From an uncultured Christensenellaceae bacterium (lineage in GTDB: Bacteria > Bacillota > Clostridia > Christensenellales > UBA3700): a stretch of DNA of 64,000 nucleotides. Position 1 is the first letter of the stretch, and every line of letters starts with the position of its first letter. The notes under the pieces were generated by a model. It saw nothing but the letters and a program-made list of their open reading frames with translations. It made no database searches and was not told the origin of the DNA. The stretch is taken from the NCBI GenBank assembly GCA_944380355.1, contig CALWHJ010000002.1, positions 64,368 to 128,367 of the forward strand, given 5' to 3'. The translations under genes were made by a program, and so were the position numbers. Below, piece after piece: positions 1 through 7,596 of this stretch.

Positions 1-519
1 ACCAATTCATTATTCGATTCTCTTTCAAAGAAATCAGAAATGGAATTGGAATTAGCTAATACGCTTTATTTTAAATATTATTTTGATATATCCACAGCAA
101 TTGAAGCTACTATAAGAGGTATAACGTTTGTTGAAGGAGAAAAACATAAGTATATCGCACATATCGCAAAGCCCGGTGATGATTGTATAGCATATTTTAA
201 AGATTATGAAGAAGTAAAATCTTTATGTGGATTAGATAATTTGTTTAAAAACTTAGAAAAGCAGAAATTTGAGAATAATTTTTTTAATAAAATTGCAGTT
301 TTAAAAGGACATGCTGTATCGGTTTCATGTGTTAATGATGGAAGTTTTTCTGATCTGTATAAATATGTTAGAAAAACAAGAAATGCGTTAGCTCATGGAT
401 TAAAGGCTGATTCAATAGAATATGATTACAAAACTATAGAGTCATTTTTATATGTTTTCTTTATTTTGCATTCATATTATTCAAAGATTTGTCTTCCAAA
501 GGAGTTAAAGACTGAATAG
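1..519 (+). CDS. HEPN-domain protein, 5' end cut off by window edge
   Basis: The reading frame is open to base 1, and the first ATG (base 40) has no ribosome-binding site, so the true start is probably outside the window. From that ATG 159 residues are visible. Near the C-terminus, residues 114-119 read RNALAH, which fits the Rx4-6H signature of HEPN domains (RNA-cleaving or nucleotide-binding helical domains common in toxin-antitoxin and abortive-infection systems). The protein is rich in Lys, Tyr and Phe and has no membrane segment. It lies upstream of a restriction-modification operon in an AT-rich block, which fits a defence role. That role is inferred from motif and context only; many HEPN proteins are poorly defined. 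Confidence 0.6.
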   Translation, partial: TNSLFDSLSKKSEMELELANTLYFKYYFDISTAIEATIRGITFVEGEKHKYIAHIAKPGDDCIAYFKDYEEVKSLCGLDNLFKNLEKQKFENNFFNKIAVLKGHAVSVSCVNDGSFSDLYKYVRKTRNALAHGLKADSIEYDYKTIESFLYVFFILHSYYSKICLPKELKTE

Positions 520-577
520 AAACATTTATTAGTTTACAAATACTATTCGATTTTCTATTATTACGCTCCACCACACG

Positions 578-625
578 AAACCTAAAACGAACCACTTTTA
601 GTGCAAGTCGTTTTAGGTTTTTTCT
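578..625 (+). terminator. Intrinsic terminator after the HEPN gene
   Basis: A 13-bp perfect stem (578-590 with 608-620, AAACCTAAAACGA arm) encloses a 17-nt loop and runs into a T-rich stretch. It lies about 60 bases after the HEPN stop codon. Confidence 0.8.
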
Positions 626-814
626 TTTATCGTTTCATCGTTTTATTTTTAAAGTGTCAAGAAAATGCTGCCAATTACAAATAAAGATCTCATACAAAAT
701 GGCGTTAAAACTCAGAGTTTGCCAAATAGAGAATACGGGCGGATCGCCAAGCGGTTCAGCGGCGAACGCTCGTTCCCGTGCGCTTTTGAGTTTCGTTTTT
801 GTTGTTTTGTTTGC

Positions 815-871
815 GGCGGGTGCTTGAACGGCGAGGCGTAGCCGAGCCGCTCGTTTATTCAAGCACCCGCC
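815..871. repeat. 14-bp inverted repeat in a GC-rich intergenic patch
   Basis: GGCGGGTGCTTGAA at 815-828 is repeated inverted at 858-871 around a 29-nt GC-rich loop. It sits in the 541-937 gap, otherwise without a convincing gene. The patch 740-875 is much richer in GC than the flanking AT-rich genes, which suggests an inserted repeat element. It has no T-tract, so it is not an ordinary terminator. Confidence 0.6.
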
Positions 872-937
872 ACAGTGCCTTTATTTTTTATCAAATTTAT
901 GTTATAATATTTAAACATTAATAAAGGAGATTTTTTT

Positions 938-1474
938 ATGCCAACAACCTCAATGTCGTATACTCTTACAATCAATAACCGTCAGCAAATGAGAAATGAT
1001 ATAATTGACTTATTCAAAAATGAACAACCTGGAACAGGAACGGGAGCAAATGCTGCAAGATACATTTATGAAGTGGAAAATTTTAACAATTATAAAATAC
1101 AACTTTGCCGTCCTGCTAATTTAAACAAAGGATTTGATTTTACAGTTAATATAACAGGTTTGTATTTTAAGAAGAGAAGACGTTATTCAAATCCAAGTCA
1201 TAAAGATGTAATTTCTGCTTTATTATACTGTAAACAAAATTATCCTAATTATCAATCTATTATAATTCCATTAATTAATGATATCTACAATTGCAAAAAT
1301 ATAACAGTTTCTCAAAGTGGAATTACATTCTTGGATTACAATGGGCAACAACATCCTATCGAAATAATATTGCTTGCGTTAAAATGGCTGTTTATTGAAC
1401 AAGATTTTACATATTGGAACAACAGCGGTAGAAGTATGTTGTACAATTCCTTAAAAAGTAATAATCTTGTCTAA
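938..1474 (+). CDS. Unknown 178-residue protein beside the restriction-modification operon
   Basis: I do not recognise this family. The start is set by an AAAGGAG ribosome-binding site just upstream of ATG 938. The protein is soluble by eye, rich in Asn, Ile and Tyr, with a basic patch (KKRRR near residue 77-82) and no signal peptide or membrane segment. It lies in the same orientation directly upstream of the HTH-Dam/DpnII operon, but an apparent separate promoter and inverted repeat lie between them (1464-1530), and the repeat's first arm overlaps this gene's stop codon. AT-rich base use matches the rest of the 1-4690 block. It may be an accessory of the restriction system or an unrelated cargo gene. 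Confidence 0.6.
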   Translation: MPTTSMSYTLTINNRQQMRNDIIDLFKNEQPGTGTGANAARYIYEVENFNNYKIQLCRPANLNKGFDFTVNITGLYFKKRRRYSNPSHKDVISALLYCKQNYPNYQSIIIPLINDIYNCKNITVSQSGITFLDYNGQQHPIEIILLALKWLFIEQDFTYWNNSGRSMLYNSLKSNNLV

Positions 1475-1530
1475 AACAACAAGAATTTGCTTGCTATTAT
1501 TCGCGATTTAGAATATAATATAGACAAGAT
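1464..1530 (+). promoter_or_regulatory. Promoter of the RM operon flanked by a 10-bp perfect inverted repeat
   Basis: ATCTTGTCTA at 1464-1473 recurs inverted (TAGACAAGAT) at 1521-1530. Between them lie a -35-like TTGCTA (1491-1496), a 17-bp spacer and a -10 TATAAT (1514-1519). The right arm falls on the likely transcription start and the left arm overlaps the upstream stop codon. The Dam methylase that follows has its own N-terminal HTH, so autoregulation through this repeat is a reasonable inference. Confidence 0.6.
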
Positions 1531-1547
1531 ATTTTTGAGGTGATACT

Positions 1548-2615
1548 ATGTTAAGTTTTATTTCTGCTAAAGAAGCCGCCGAAAAATGGAATATTTCTCA
1601 AAGACGTGTTTCAGTGCTTTGTAGTGAAAACAGAATTAACGGTGCAATGATGGTCGGCAATATGTGGATTATTCCGTCAAATGCCGAGAAACCTATTGAT
1701 AAAAGAACTGTTCGTTACAAAAAATCAAAAACGATTACTCTTAAACCGTTTGTAAAATGGGTAGGAGGAAAAAGTAAACTTATCGAACAAATCAAAAAAA
1801 TGCTCCCTACAGACGGCGAAAAAGTTTTAACAAAATATGCCGAACCTATGGTTGGCGGTGGTGCATTGTTTTTCAGCTTATTTTCAAAATACGATTTCGA
1901 AGAATTGTATATCAGTGATATAAATGCCGAACTTATAAACGCATATCAAGCCGTAAAAAATGACGTAGATAATTTGATTGCAAAACTTAACGAAATGCAA
2001 ATGCTATTTTTACCTATGGATGAAAACGGCAGAAAATATTTTTACTATACTATCCGCGAGAAATTTAACTCAACAACCTTGACTGCAGAAACCGCAACAG
2101 AGAAAGCAGCTCAATTTATTTTCCTAAATAAAACTTGCTTTAACGGGCTTTATCGCGTAAACAGGAAAGGACAATTTAACGTTCCTATGGGGGCGTATAA
2201 AAATCCGACTATTTGCGACGAAGAAAATTTGCGTAATATACACGAAGCATTGCAAAACGTTACTATCGTATGTGGCGACTATTCATTGTCAAAATCGTTT
2301 ATTGATCAAGATACGTTTGTGTATCTCGATCCTCCGTATCGCCCTATTTCTGAAACATCAGCGTTTACTTCCTATAATTCCGACGTATTTGACGACGATG
2401 AACAAATTAGGCTTGCAAGATTTATAGACGAAATAAATGCAAGCGGCGCAAAAATAGTTTTAAGCAATTCCGATCCGAAAAACGTCAATCCAGACGATGC
2501 ATTTTTCGATGAACTCTATAAGGCATATCAAATTAAGCGCGTATCAGCAACCCGTATGATTAACAGTAAAGCCGACAGTCGCGGGAAAATAAATGAATTA
2601 CTTATATGCAATTAA
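1548..2615 (+). CDS. dpnM: DNA adenine methylase (DpnM/Dam type) with N-terminal helix-turn-helix
   Basis: A GATC-type N6-adenine methyltransferase of the alpha class. The SAM-binding regions are visible as FVKWVGGKSKL near residue 66 and MVGGGALFF near residue 100; the catalytic DPPY lies near residue 261, followed by RPISETSAFTSY, very like DpnM. It also shares the DpnM-like NGLYRVNRKGQFNVP block. At 355 residues it is about 70 longer than DpnM. The extra is an N-terminal HTH_17/excisionase-like domain (about residues 3-50) that probably binds DNA and may control the operon. GAGGTG precedes ATG 1548. The restriction enzyme follows 13 bases after the stop. Protective methylase of a DpnII-like system; GATC specificity is inferred from homology. 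Confidence 0.9.
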   Translation: MLSFISAKEAAEKWNISQRRVSVLCSENRINGAMMVGNMWIIPSNAEKPIDKRTVRYKKSKTITLKPFVKWVGGKSKLIEQIKKMLPTDGEKVLTKYAEPMVGGGALFFSLFSKYDFEELYISDINAELINAYQAVKNDVDNLIAKLNEMQMLFLPMDENGRKYFYYTIREKFNSTTLTAETATEKAAQFIFLNKTCFNGLYRVNRKGQFNVPMGAYKNPTICDEENLRNIHEALQNVTIVCGDYSLSKSFIDQDTFVYLDPPYRPISETSAFTSYNSDVFDDDEQIRLARFIDEINASGAKIVLSNSDPKNVNPDDAFFDELYKAYQIKRVSATRMINSKADSRGKINELLICN

Positions 2616-2628
2616 GGAGAAGAATTAT

Positions 2629-3492
2629 ATGAAAAGAAATTTTAATGAATGGCTTAAAACTTTCAAATCAAGCATTTGCGATTACGGTTATTATGTCGAT
2701 TTTGAAAAAGTTTATGGCAATATCGAAAATATAAAAGTTGAATTGAATATACTTAACTCGCTTATCGGATCGAAAAATATAGAACACGATTTTAATAAAC
2801 TGATAAACGATTATCCGCAAGTGTTGAAGTGTATTCCCATTTTACTTGCCGTTCGCGGCCGTGAAATTTACGTTATTGACGGAGACGGCGAATATCTTTT
2901 TAACTTTAACAAACCTAACTACACTACGAAAGAATACATAATGTTTATGCAAAAAACAGGTTTGTTTGATTTAATTGCAAATCACGTTATAAATAATCTT
3001 GTCGATTATGTTACGGGCGTTGAAGTTGGACTTGATAGTAACGGACGTAAAAATCGTGGCGGTCATTTAATGGAAAATCTTGTAGAAGATTATCTTATTA
3101 AAGCAGGTCTTATTAAAGGCGAGACATATTTTAAGGAAATGAAGCTGTCTTCGATCGAAAGGAAATGGGATATTGATTTATCAGGCATTTCTAATCAAGG
3201 CAAAGCCGAAAAACGTTTTGATTTTGTTGTTAAGAAAGGCAAAACAATATATGCAATAGAATCAAATTTTTATACAGGCGGAGGTTCAAAACTTAACGAA
3301 ACCGCGCGCAGTTACAAAACGATCGCTTTAGAGGCAAAAGAAATTGACGGCTTTGCTTTCGTGTGGTTTACGGATGGAGCTGACGGTTGGAAATCTGCTC
3401 GCCACAATTTGGAAGAAACCTTTGACGTTTTAGATAATATGTACTGTATTGCCGATTTGGAAAACGGCATAATCGAAAGGTTGTTTGATTGA
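2629..3492 (+). CDS. dpnB: Type II restriction endonuclease, DpnII family
   Basis: Cleaves unmethylated GATC if it keeps the specificity of R.DpnII. Length is 287 residues against 288 for DpnII, and remembered DpnII blocks are clearly present: RNFNEWLKT at the N-terminus, NSLIGSKNIE, LVDYVTGVEVGLDSNGRKNR, and KRFDFVV followed by IESNFYTGGGSKLNETARSY. The D...ExN arrangement in the last two fits the PD-(D/E)xK-like active site of the family. I chose ATG 2629 because AAGGAG lies 10 bases upstream and the result matches the family length; an ATG at 2593 would overlap the methylase. It is followed 1 base after its stop by a second methylase start, so it sits inside a three-gene operon. Confidence 0.93.
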   Translation: MKRNFNEWLKTFKSSICDYGYYVDFEKVYGNIENIKVELNILNSLIGSKNIEHDFNKLINDYPQVLKCIPILLAVRGREIYVIDGDGEYLFNFNKPNYTTKEYIMFMQKTGLFDLIANHVINNLVDYVTGVEVGLDSNGRKNRGGHLMENLVEDYLIKAGLIKGETYFKEMKLSSIERKWDIDLSGISNQGKAEKRFDFVVKKGKTIYAIESNFYTGGGSKLNETARSYKTIALEAKEIDGFAFVWFTDGADGWKSARHNLEETFDVLDNMYCIADLENGIIERLFD

Positions 3493-3493
3493 T

Positions 3494-4234
3494 ATGGCGA
3501 AAAAAATTCCTTTGCAACCCGAAAAATTTGAACTGGAAACAAATACGGTATGGGCATTTCCCGATCGCGGTAAATGGGCAACGCACGACGCCAAATATCG
3601 CGGTAATTGGTCGCCGTATATACCGCGCAATTTAATTTTGCGTTATTCGACGGAAGGCGATACCGTTTTAGACCCTTTTGTAGGTGGCGGGACAACCGCT
3701 GTCGAGGCTAAACTTACAAATAGAAATTTTATCGGTTTTGATATCAATCCCGAAGCAGTCGAATTAAGTCGCAAAAAATGCGAATTTGAGTTTGATACCA
3801 CTGCTACCACTCAAATTGACGTGGCGGATGTAAGAAAATTGCCGCTTGATAACAATTCCGTTGACCTTATCTGCGCTCATCCGCCCTATGCAGATATTAT
3901 TCATTATAGCGAAAACATTGACGGCGATCTTTCGCTCTTAAAGACAAAAGAATTTTTGTTTGAAATGGGAAAAGTGGCTGACGAATTATATCGTGTGCTG
4001 AAAAAGGATAAATTCTGTGCTATTCTTATGGGTGATACACGTAAAAAAGGTATGGTTCAGCCGCTTGCTTTTGAAACAATGCGTATTTTTGAAATGGCAG
4101 GCTTCAAGACGAAAGAAATTATAATTAAGGAACAACACAACTGCAAAGCAACGGGCTATTGGAAAACAAATAGCATAAAATTTAATTTTCTTTTACTCGC
4201 TCACGAATACTTGTTTGTGTTTGAAAAGTTATAA
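3494..4234 (+). CDS. Second DNA methyltransferase of the RM operon (N4/N6-type, HPPY variant)
   Basis: A 246-residue SAM-dependent DNA methylase of the N6_N4_Mtase fold. The SAM motif DPFVGGGTT is near residues 60-68 and precedes the catalytic motif, so the domain order is FxGxG first. The catalytic tetrapeptide is HPPY near residues 128-132, where most adenine or N4-cytosine enzymes have DPPY, SPPY or NPPY. DpnII and LlaDCHI loci carry a second methylase (DpnA), but this protein does not resemble the DpnA sequence I remember and is shorter. ATG 3494 starts 1 base after the endonuclease stop (TGATATG), so translation is likely coupled. Target base and strand preference cannot be told from sequence. 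Confidence 0.8.
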   Translation: MAKKIPLQPEKFELETNTVWAFPDRGKWATHDAKYRGNWSPYIPRNLILRYSTEGDTVLDPFVGGGTTAVEAKLTNRNFIGFDINPEAVELSRKKCEFEFDTTATTQIDVADVRKLPLDNNSVDLICAHPPYADIIHYSENIDGDLSLLKTKEFLFEMGKVADELYRVLKKDKFCAILMGDTRKKGMVQPLAFETMRIFEMAGFKTKEIIIKEQHNCKATGYWKTNSIKFNFLLLAHEYLFVFEKL

Positions 4235-4688
4235 AAGTAGGAATATATATAGAGAACATACTCAATACCGAACTTGCAAGGCTTATAGACTTATTATCAG
4301 CCTTGCAAGATAAAAAAAGTTTTAATGCTTACCTCGAAAAGATTAAAAACCATAATACCCTTTCTTATGGAAGAGGAAAAAAGGAAGATAATAAACAAAC
4401 TTTTAAACGAAATCAAAAGAGGAAAAGATGAAAGTATAATTCCTCTTTATGAAATTATTTCGCCTACGCTTAGATATATAGCTTTAAGATACTTAAAAAA
4501 AGAAGAGGATAAAGCAAAATTTTCTGTTAATCTGTATTGTTGCGGCTCTGCCATATATGGTATACGGGGTGTATACAAAGGCTAAACACAACAAAGTGTA
4601 TATCGTAAATCACACAATAGATGAAGGGAATACCGCTGAAGGAGAGGATAAGATTTAGAAGGGCGTATTAGCGAATTTTTAGCGGATA
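4235..4688. other. Decayed AT-rich zone between the RM operon and chromosomal genes
   Basis: It begins with an 11-bp inverted repeat (4273-4283 with 4299-4309) that could end RM transcription. Overlapping short frames run through it: one (about 4240-4430) encodes a Leu/Lys-rich helix-like stretch, another is the sigma-like fragment listed separately, and a third (ATG near 4556, 36 codons) encodes VYIVNHTIDE, reminiscent of TnpW-like transposon-encoded proteins, followed by stops. This pattern looks like remains of a mobile element. The family likeness is from memory and weak. Confidence 0.4.
4325..4585 (+). pseudogene. Truncated sigma-70-like fragment
   Basis: An 86-codon frame whose middle (IPLYEIISPTLRYIALRYLK followed by KEED) resembles the start of region 2 of ECF or element-encoded sigma-70 factors. 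The rest of region 2 and all of region 4 are missing, and the frame ends in unrelated sequence and a stop. There is no good ribosome-binding site. I read it as a broken gene left from a conjugative or transposable element; it could also be a chance frame. Confidence 0.35.
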
Positions 4689-4718
4689 TTGACTTTTAAA
4701 CGTAAGATGTGCTATACT
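4689..4718 (+). promoter_or_regulatory. Sigma-A promoter for the zinc-ribbon membrane gene
   Basis: TTGACT (4689-4694), 18-bp spacer, TATACT (4713-4718), 30 bases before ATG 4749. It supports the internal start and rules out the longer frame that would begin inside the promoter. Confidence 0.7.
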
Positions 4719-4748
4719 AAAAGCAACGATACACAAGGAGAATGTATT

Positions 4749-5237
4749 ATGGACGAAAACCAAGAGAGACAGCATCAAAAGAAAAAGATAATAATTCGTA
4801 TTATAGGCTCGATATTACTTGCATTAGGAGTAGTATGCGCTATAATAGGATTTGCGGATATGGCAAAGTCTTTCCAAGAGGAACGTATGCCGAAGATTTG
4901 GTTGTTTTTCATAGGATTTCCTTCGATAGCAATAGGCGGATTTATGCTTATCGTGAGTTTTCAGAGGTCTATTCAGAGATATGTCAAAAACGAGAGCGTA
5001 CCCGTATTCAACGAGATGGGACAGCAAATAGCCCCCGGCATATCGTCGATAGCAAATTCCGTAAAGACGGGAATTGAAGAAACAATATGTGCTGCTTGCG
5101 GTACCCCCAACGACAAAGACGCGCAGTTTTGCAAGTCCTGCGGTAAAGCGCTTAAGGTCGTATGTCCCGACTGCGGACAGGCAAACGAAGCGGACGCCAA
5201 GTTCTGCAATAAATGCGGAAAAACTCTTAACAACTGA
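4749..5237 (+). CDS. Small membrane protein with C-terminal double zinc ribbon
   Basis: A 162-residue protein of unknown role. Two hydrophobic segments (about residues 14-35 and 50-70) are followed by a linker and two zinc-ribbon motifs: CAACG..FCKSCGKAL and CPDCG..FCNKCGKTL, each with paired CxxC knuckles. Such zinc_ribbon_2 tails are common on bacterial membrane proteins of unknown function and probably bind zinc and protein partners in the cytoplasm. ATG 4749 follows AAGGAG at proper distance and a promoter at 4689-4718. The gene is monocistronic, closed by the terminator at 5262-5287. Confidence 0.8.
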   Translation: MDENQERQHQKKKIIIRIIGSILLALGVVCAIIGFADMAKSFQEERMPKIWLFFIGFPSIAIGGFMLIVSFQRSIQRYVKNESVPVFNEMGQQIAPGISSIANSVKTGIEETICAACGTPNDKDAQFCKSCGKALKVVCPDCGQANEADAKFCNKCGKTLNN

Positions 5238-5261
5238 CATTAACGAATACAACATATTCAA

Positions 5262-5287
5262 ACGCACCTTCTAAGGTGCGTTTTTTT
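5262..5287 (+). terminator. Intrinsic terminator
   Basis: ACGCACCTT/AAGGTGCGT stem with a 2-base loop followed by a run of T, 24 bases after the zinc-ribbon gene. Confidence 0.9.
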
Positions 5288-5296
5288 AATTGTGTC

Positions 5297-5325
5297 TTGT
5301 TTTGTAAGGCAATTAGGTGTATGAT
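5297..5325 (+). promoter_or_regulatory. Promoter of the MFS gene
   Basis: TTGTTT (5297-5302), 17-bp spacer, TATGAT (5320-5325), 30 bases before ATG 5356. Confidence 0.6.
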
Positions 5326-5355
5326 ATAAGTAGAAAATCTAGGGGGAAAAGCGTT

Positions 5356-6747
5356 ATGCAAAAACTCAAAGCGGCTAAGTCCAATCCTTTGGGCGCGAGA
5401 ATATGGTCGTCGCTCGTTATATGCGGACTGATAGGTCAGATTGCGTGGATTATAGAAAATATGTATTTTGCTACTTTCGCGCAGGATATATTCGAAGATA
5501 CGGCTAAATTCGGAAACAACTATTATATCGCAACCACGCTTATGGTTATTCTCTCCGCGTTGACTGCTACGCTTACGACAATATTCGCAGGCGCGCTAAG
5601 CGACAAGGTCGGCAAGCGCAAGATATTTGTTACGGCGGGCTATATCGTGTGGGGTTTTACGATAATGCTGTTTGCGACGATACCGCTCGACTTTTCGACA
5701 GATAAAAGCGGCGTTATTATCGCGCTTTTGGTAGTCTTTGATTGCATAATGACCTTAGCAGGCTCGACAGCCAACGACGCTGCTTTCAATGCGTGGGTTA
5801 CGGACGTAACCGACAGGACAAACCGCGGAAGGGTCAACACGATTCTTTCAGTAATGCCCGTACTGGCTACCGTTGTCGCGATAGCGATAGCGATGTTCAC
5901 GTACGATAAAGGCAGCTATAAGGCATTTTTTATAGTTTTGGGCGTTATTCCTATAGTAAGCGGAATTATATCGGTTTTTCTGTTGAAGGATTCGCCCTCG
6001 ATAGTAAAATCGGATATGGCGAAATTCTCCGACGTTTTTTACGGATTCAGACCCTCGGTAGCAAAGAGTAACAAGAATATGTTTGTATGTTTGACTGCGC
6101 TCAGCCTGGTAGGTATTGCACAACAGACTTTTATGTCATATCTTATCAACTTTATCACCGTAACAATGGGCATTGAGAACTACATATTGCCTCTCGGAGC
6201 GGTAATAGTTTTGTCGGCTGTGACAACGGGAGTTTTGGGCGTTATGTACGACAAATTCGGCAGAAAGAATTTTTATATTCCCGTAGCTGCCGTAACGGTT
6301 GTGGGTACGCTTGCGATATACCTTGCGAAATTTATGGGAGAGGGCGCGTATCTTCCTATGCTTTACGTAGGCGGTACGGTAATGCTGGGCGCGATGCTGT
6401 GCACGTCGGGTGCGCTTATGGCAGCTTTTCAGGATTATACGCCCAAAGGATACGAGGGCAGATTCCAAGGCGTAAGAATGTGTTTTACCGTGCTGTTGCC
6501 TATGATAATAGGTCCTGTAATTTCGCTTATGATAGGTATCAACTCTTTCGATTCCAACGACTCGGCAATCACCGCGCCGCCGTTTGAGATATTCTTAGCC
6601 GCGTCGATAGTTGCCGCGCTTGCGATAATACCTATCGTATTCGTAGCAAAGGACGCCGACAGACTGAGAGAGCAAAAGAGCTTAGACGAGCAAAATGACA
6701 ATTCGGATATTTGCGAAAATACGCAAGATAATTCTAGTGAAAATTAA
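5356..6747 (+). CDS. Major facilitator superfamily transporter
   Basis: A 463-residue polytopic membrane protein with about 12 hydrophobic segments. The MFS motif A after the second segment reads GALSDKVGKRK, and a related copy (GVMYDKFGRKN) marks the second half. Substrate is not evident; the N-terminal half has some likeness to sugar or multidrug facilitators. ATG 5356 follows AGGGGG and a promoter; a longer frame from 5317 would start inside the promoter. The last about 25 residues are a polar tail with ICENTQ, a pentapeptide also found in the AzlC tail in this window. A terminator follows. Confidence 0.85.
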   Translation: MQKLKAAKSNPLGARIWSSLVICGLIGQIAWIIENMYFATFAQDIFEDTAKFGNNYYIATTLMVILSALTATLTTIFAGALSDKVGKRKIFVTAGYIVWGFTIMLFATIPLDFSTDKSGVIIALLVVFDCIMTLAGSTANDAAFNAWVTDVTDRTNRGRVNTILSVMPVLATVVAIAIAMFTYDKGSYKAFFIVLGVIPIVSGIISVFLLKDSPSIVKSDMAKFSDVFYGFRPSVAKSNKNMFVCLTALSLVGIAQQTFMSYLINFITVTMGIENYILPLGAVIVLSAVTTGVLGVMYDKFGRKNFYIPVAAVTVVGTLAIYLAKFMGEGAYLPMLYVGGTVMLGAMLCTSGALMAAFQDYTPKGYEGRFQGVRMCFTVLLPMIIGPVISLMIGINSFDSNDSAITAPPFEIFLAASIVAALAIIPIVFVAKDADRLREQKSLDEQNDNSDICENTQDNSSEN

Positions 6748-6753
6748 TTTGCA

Positions 6754-6786
6754 AAGGCTGCGGTAAAACGCAGCCTTGTTTTTTGG
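6754..6786 (+). terminator. Intrinsic terminator after the MFS gene
   Basis: AAGGCTGCG/CGCAGCCTT stem (6754-6762 with 6769-6777) and T-tract. Confidence 0.9.
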
Positions 6787-6846
6787 TTTAGAAATTTAGA
6801 AAATTATAAAAGCAATATAGATCGGTATTGTTTTGCGGCGGTATAT

Positions 6847-7563
6847 ATGATAAAATTAAAGGGCAATATGCATGTCGAGAAGGTAAATAAGGATATGGAT
6901 TTAAGTTTTTATCTCAAAGAATACGCGCCCGACGAAAGAAGCATGGAAGAGTACGGCTTTTTGCAAAAAGACGGCAAGAGCGTATTTACTAAAAAAATCG
7001 AAGGCAGCCTTTATCTCGTGCTTACGCTTGCAAAAGACGGTTTTACGGCGAAGGTATGGGATAAGGATTTTGACGATGAGTATTTGCCTTTTAATTTCGA
7101 GGACGAACAAAATCCCGTGCGCGCGAAAGCGGAAGAGATTATTGCCGACGTAATCGGAAAGTGTTTTGTATGTCTCAACGTACGCACAAACGCAATAGAG
7201 GCTTTGGAGAGAAGATTCGGCTCGTTGCACGAAGCTCCGTGGGAGGACGACCCAGACAGTATTACGTTTAAGACGAGGCTGAGCAAAAAATGGTTTGCGA
7301 TAATGATGCGTATTCCCGCCGACCGTCTGGGACTAAAAGGCCGCAATCTCATAGACGTAGCAAATATCAAGCTTCCTCCCGACAAAATAAACGCCTTGAT
7401 AGACAACGTACATTATTTCCGCGCGTATCACATGAACAAGGTACATTGGATGAGCGTAAAGCTCGACAAGGATTTGGATAAGGAAGAATTTATCTCGCTC
7501 GTCGACGTGAGCTATTCGCTTGCCGAGAAGAAAATCACGGACAAAGCTAAGTGCAAAAAATAG
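6847..7563 (+). CDS. MmcQ/YjbR family protein with N-terminal extension
   Basis: The C-terminal about 110 residues carry the MmcQ/YjbR fold pattern (KKWFAIMMRIPADRLGL, then NIKLPPDKINALID, then HMNKVHWMSVKLD and a closing Asp/Ser helix). These small CyaY-like proteins are annotated as DNA-binding but have no settled function. The 100-residue N-terminal half resembles the arm-like part seen in longer members. The start is uncertain: ATG 6847 lacks a clear ribosome-binding site, and ATG 6871 is an alternative. The oxidoreductase gene starts 33 bases downstream with its own AAGGAG. Confidence 0.7.
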   Translation: MIKLKGNMHVEKVNKDMDLSFYLKEYAPDERSMEEYGFLQKDGKSVFTKKIEGSLYLVLTLAKDGFTAKVWDKDFDDEYLPFNFEDEQNPVRAKAEEIIADVIGKCFVCLNVRTNAIEALERRFGSLHEAPWEDDPDSITFKTRLSKKWFAIMMRIPADRLGLKGRNLIDVANIKLPPDKINALIDNVHYFRAYHMNKVHWMSVKLDKDLDKEEFISLVDVSYSLAEKKITDKAKCKK

Positions 7564-7596
7564 AAAAATAATATTCAAAATTAAAGGAGAAAAACA

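Noticed and set aside
528-576. Sequence ending CTCCACCA before a terminator, like the 3' end of tmRNA or a tRNA
   Set aside because: TTCGATT and CCA are present, but no T-stem pairs around them and no tRNA-like 5' half is nearby; at most a degenerate attachment site.
635-862. 75-codon minus-strand frame
   Set aside because: It starts in a GC-rich inverted repeat and lacks a ribosome-binding site; composition is not gene-like.
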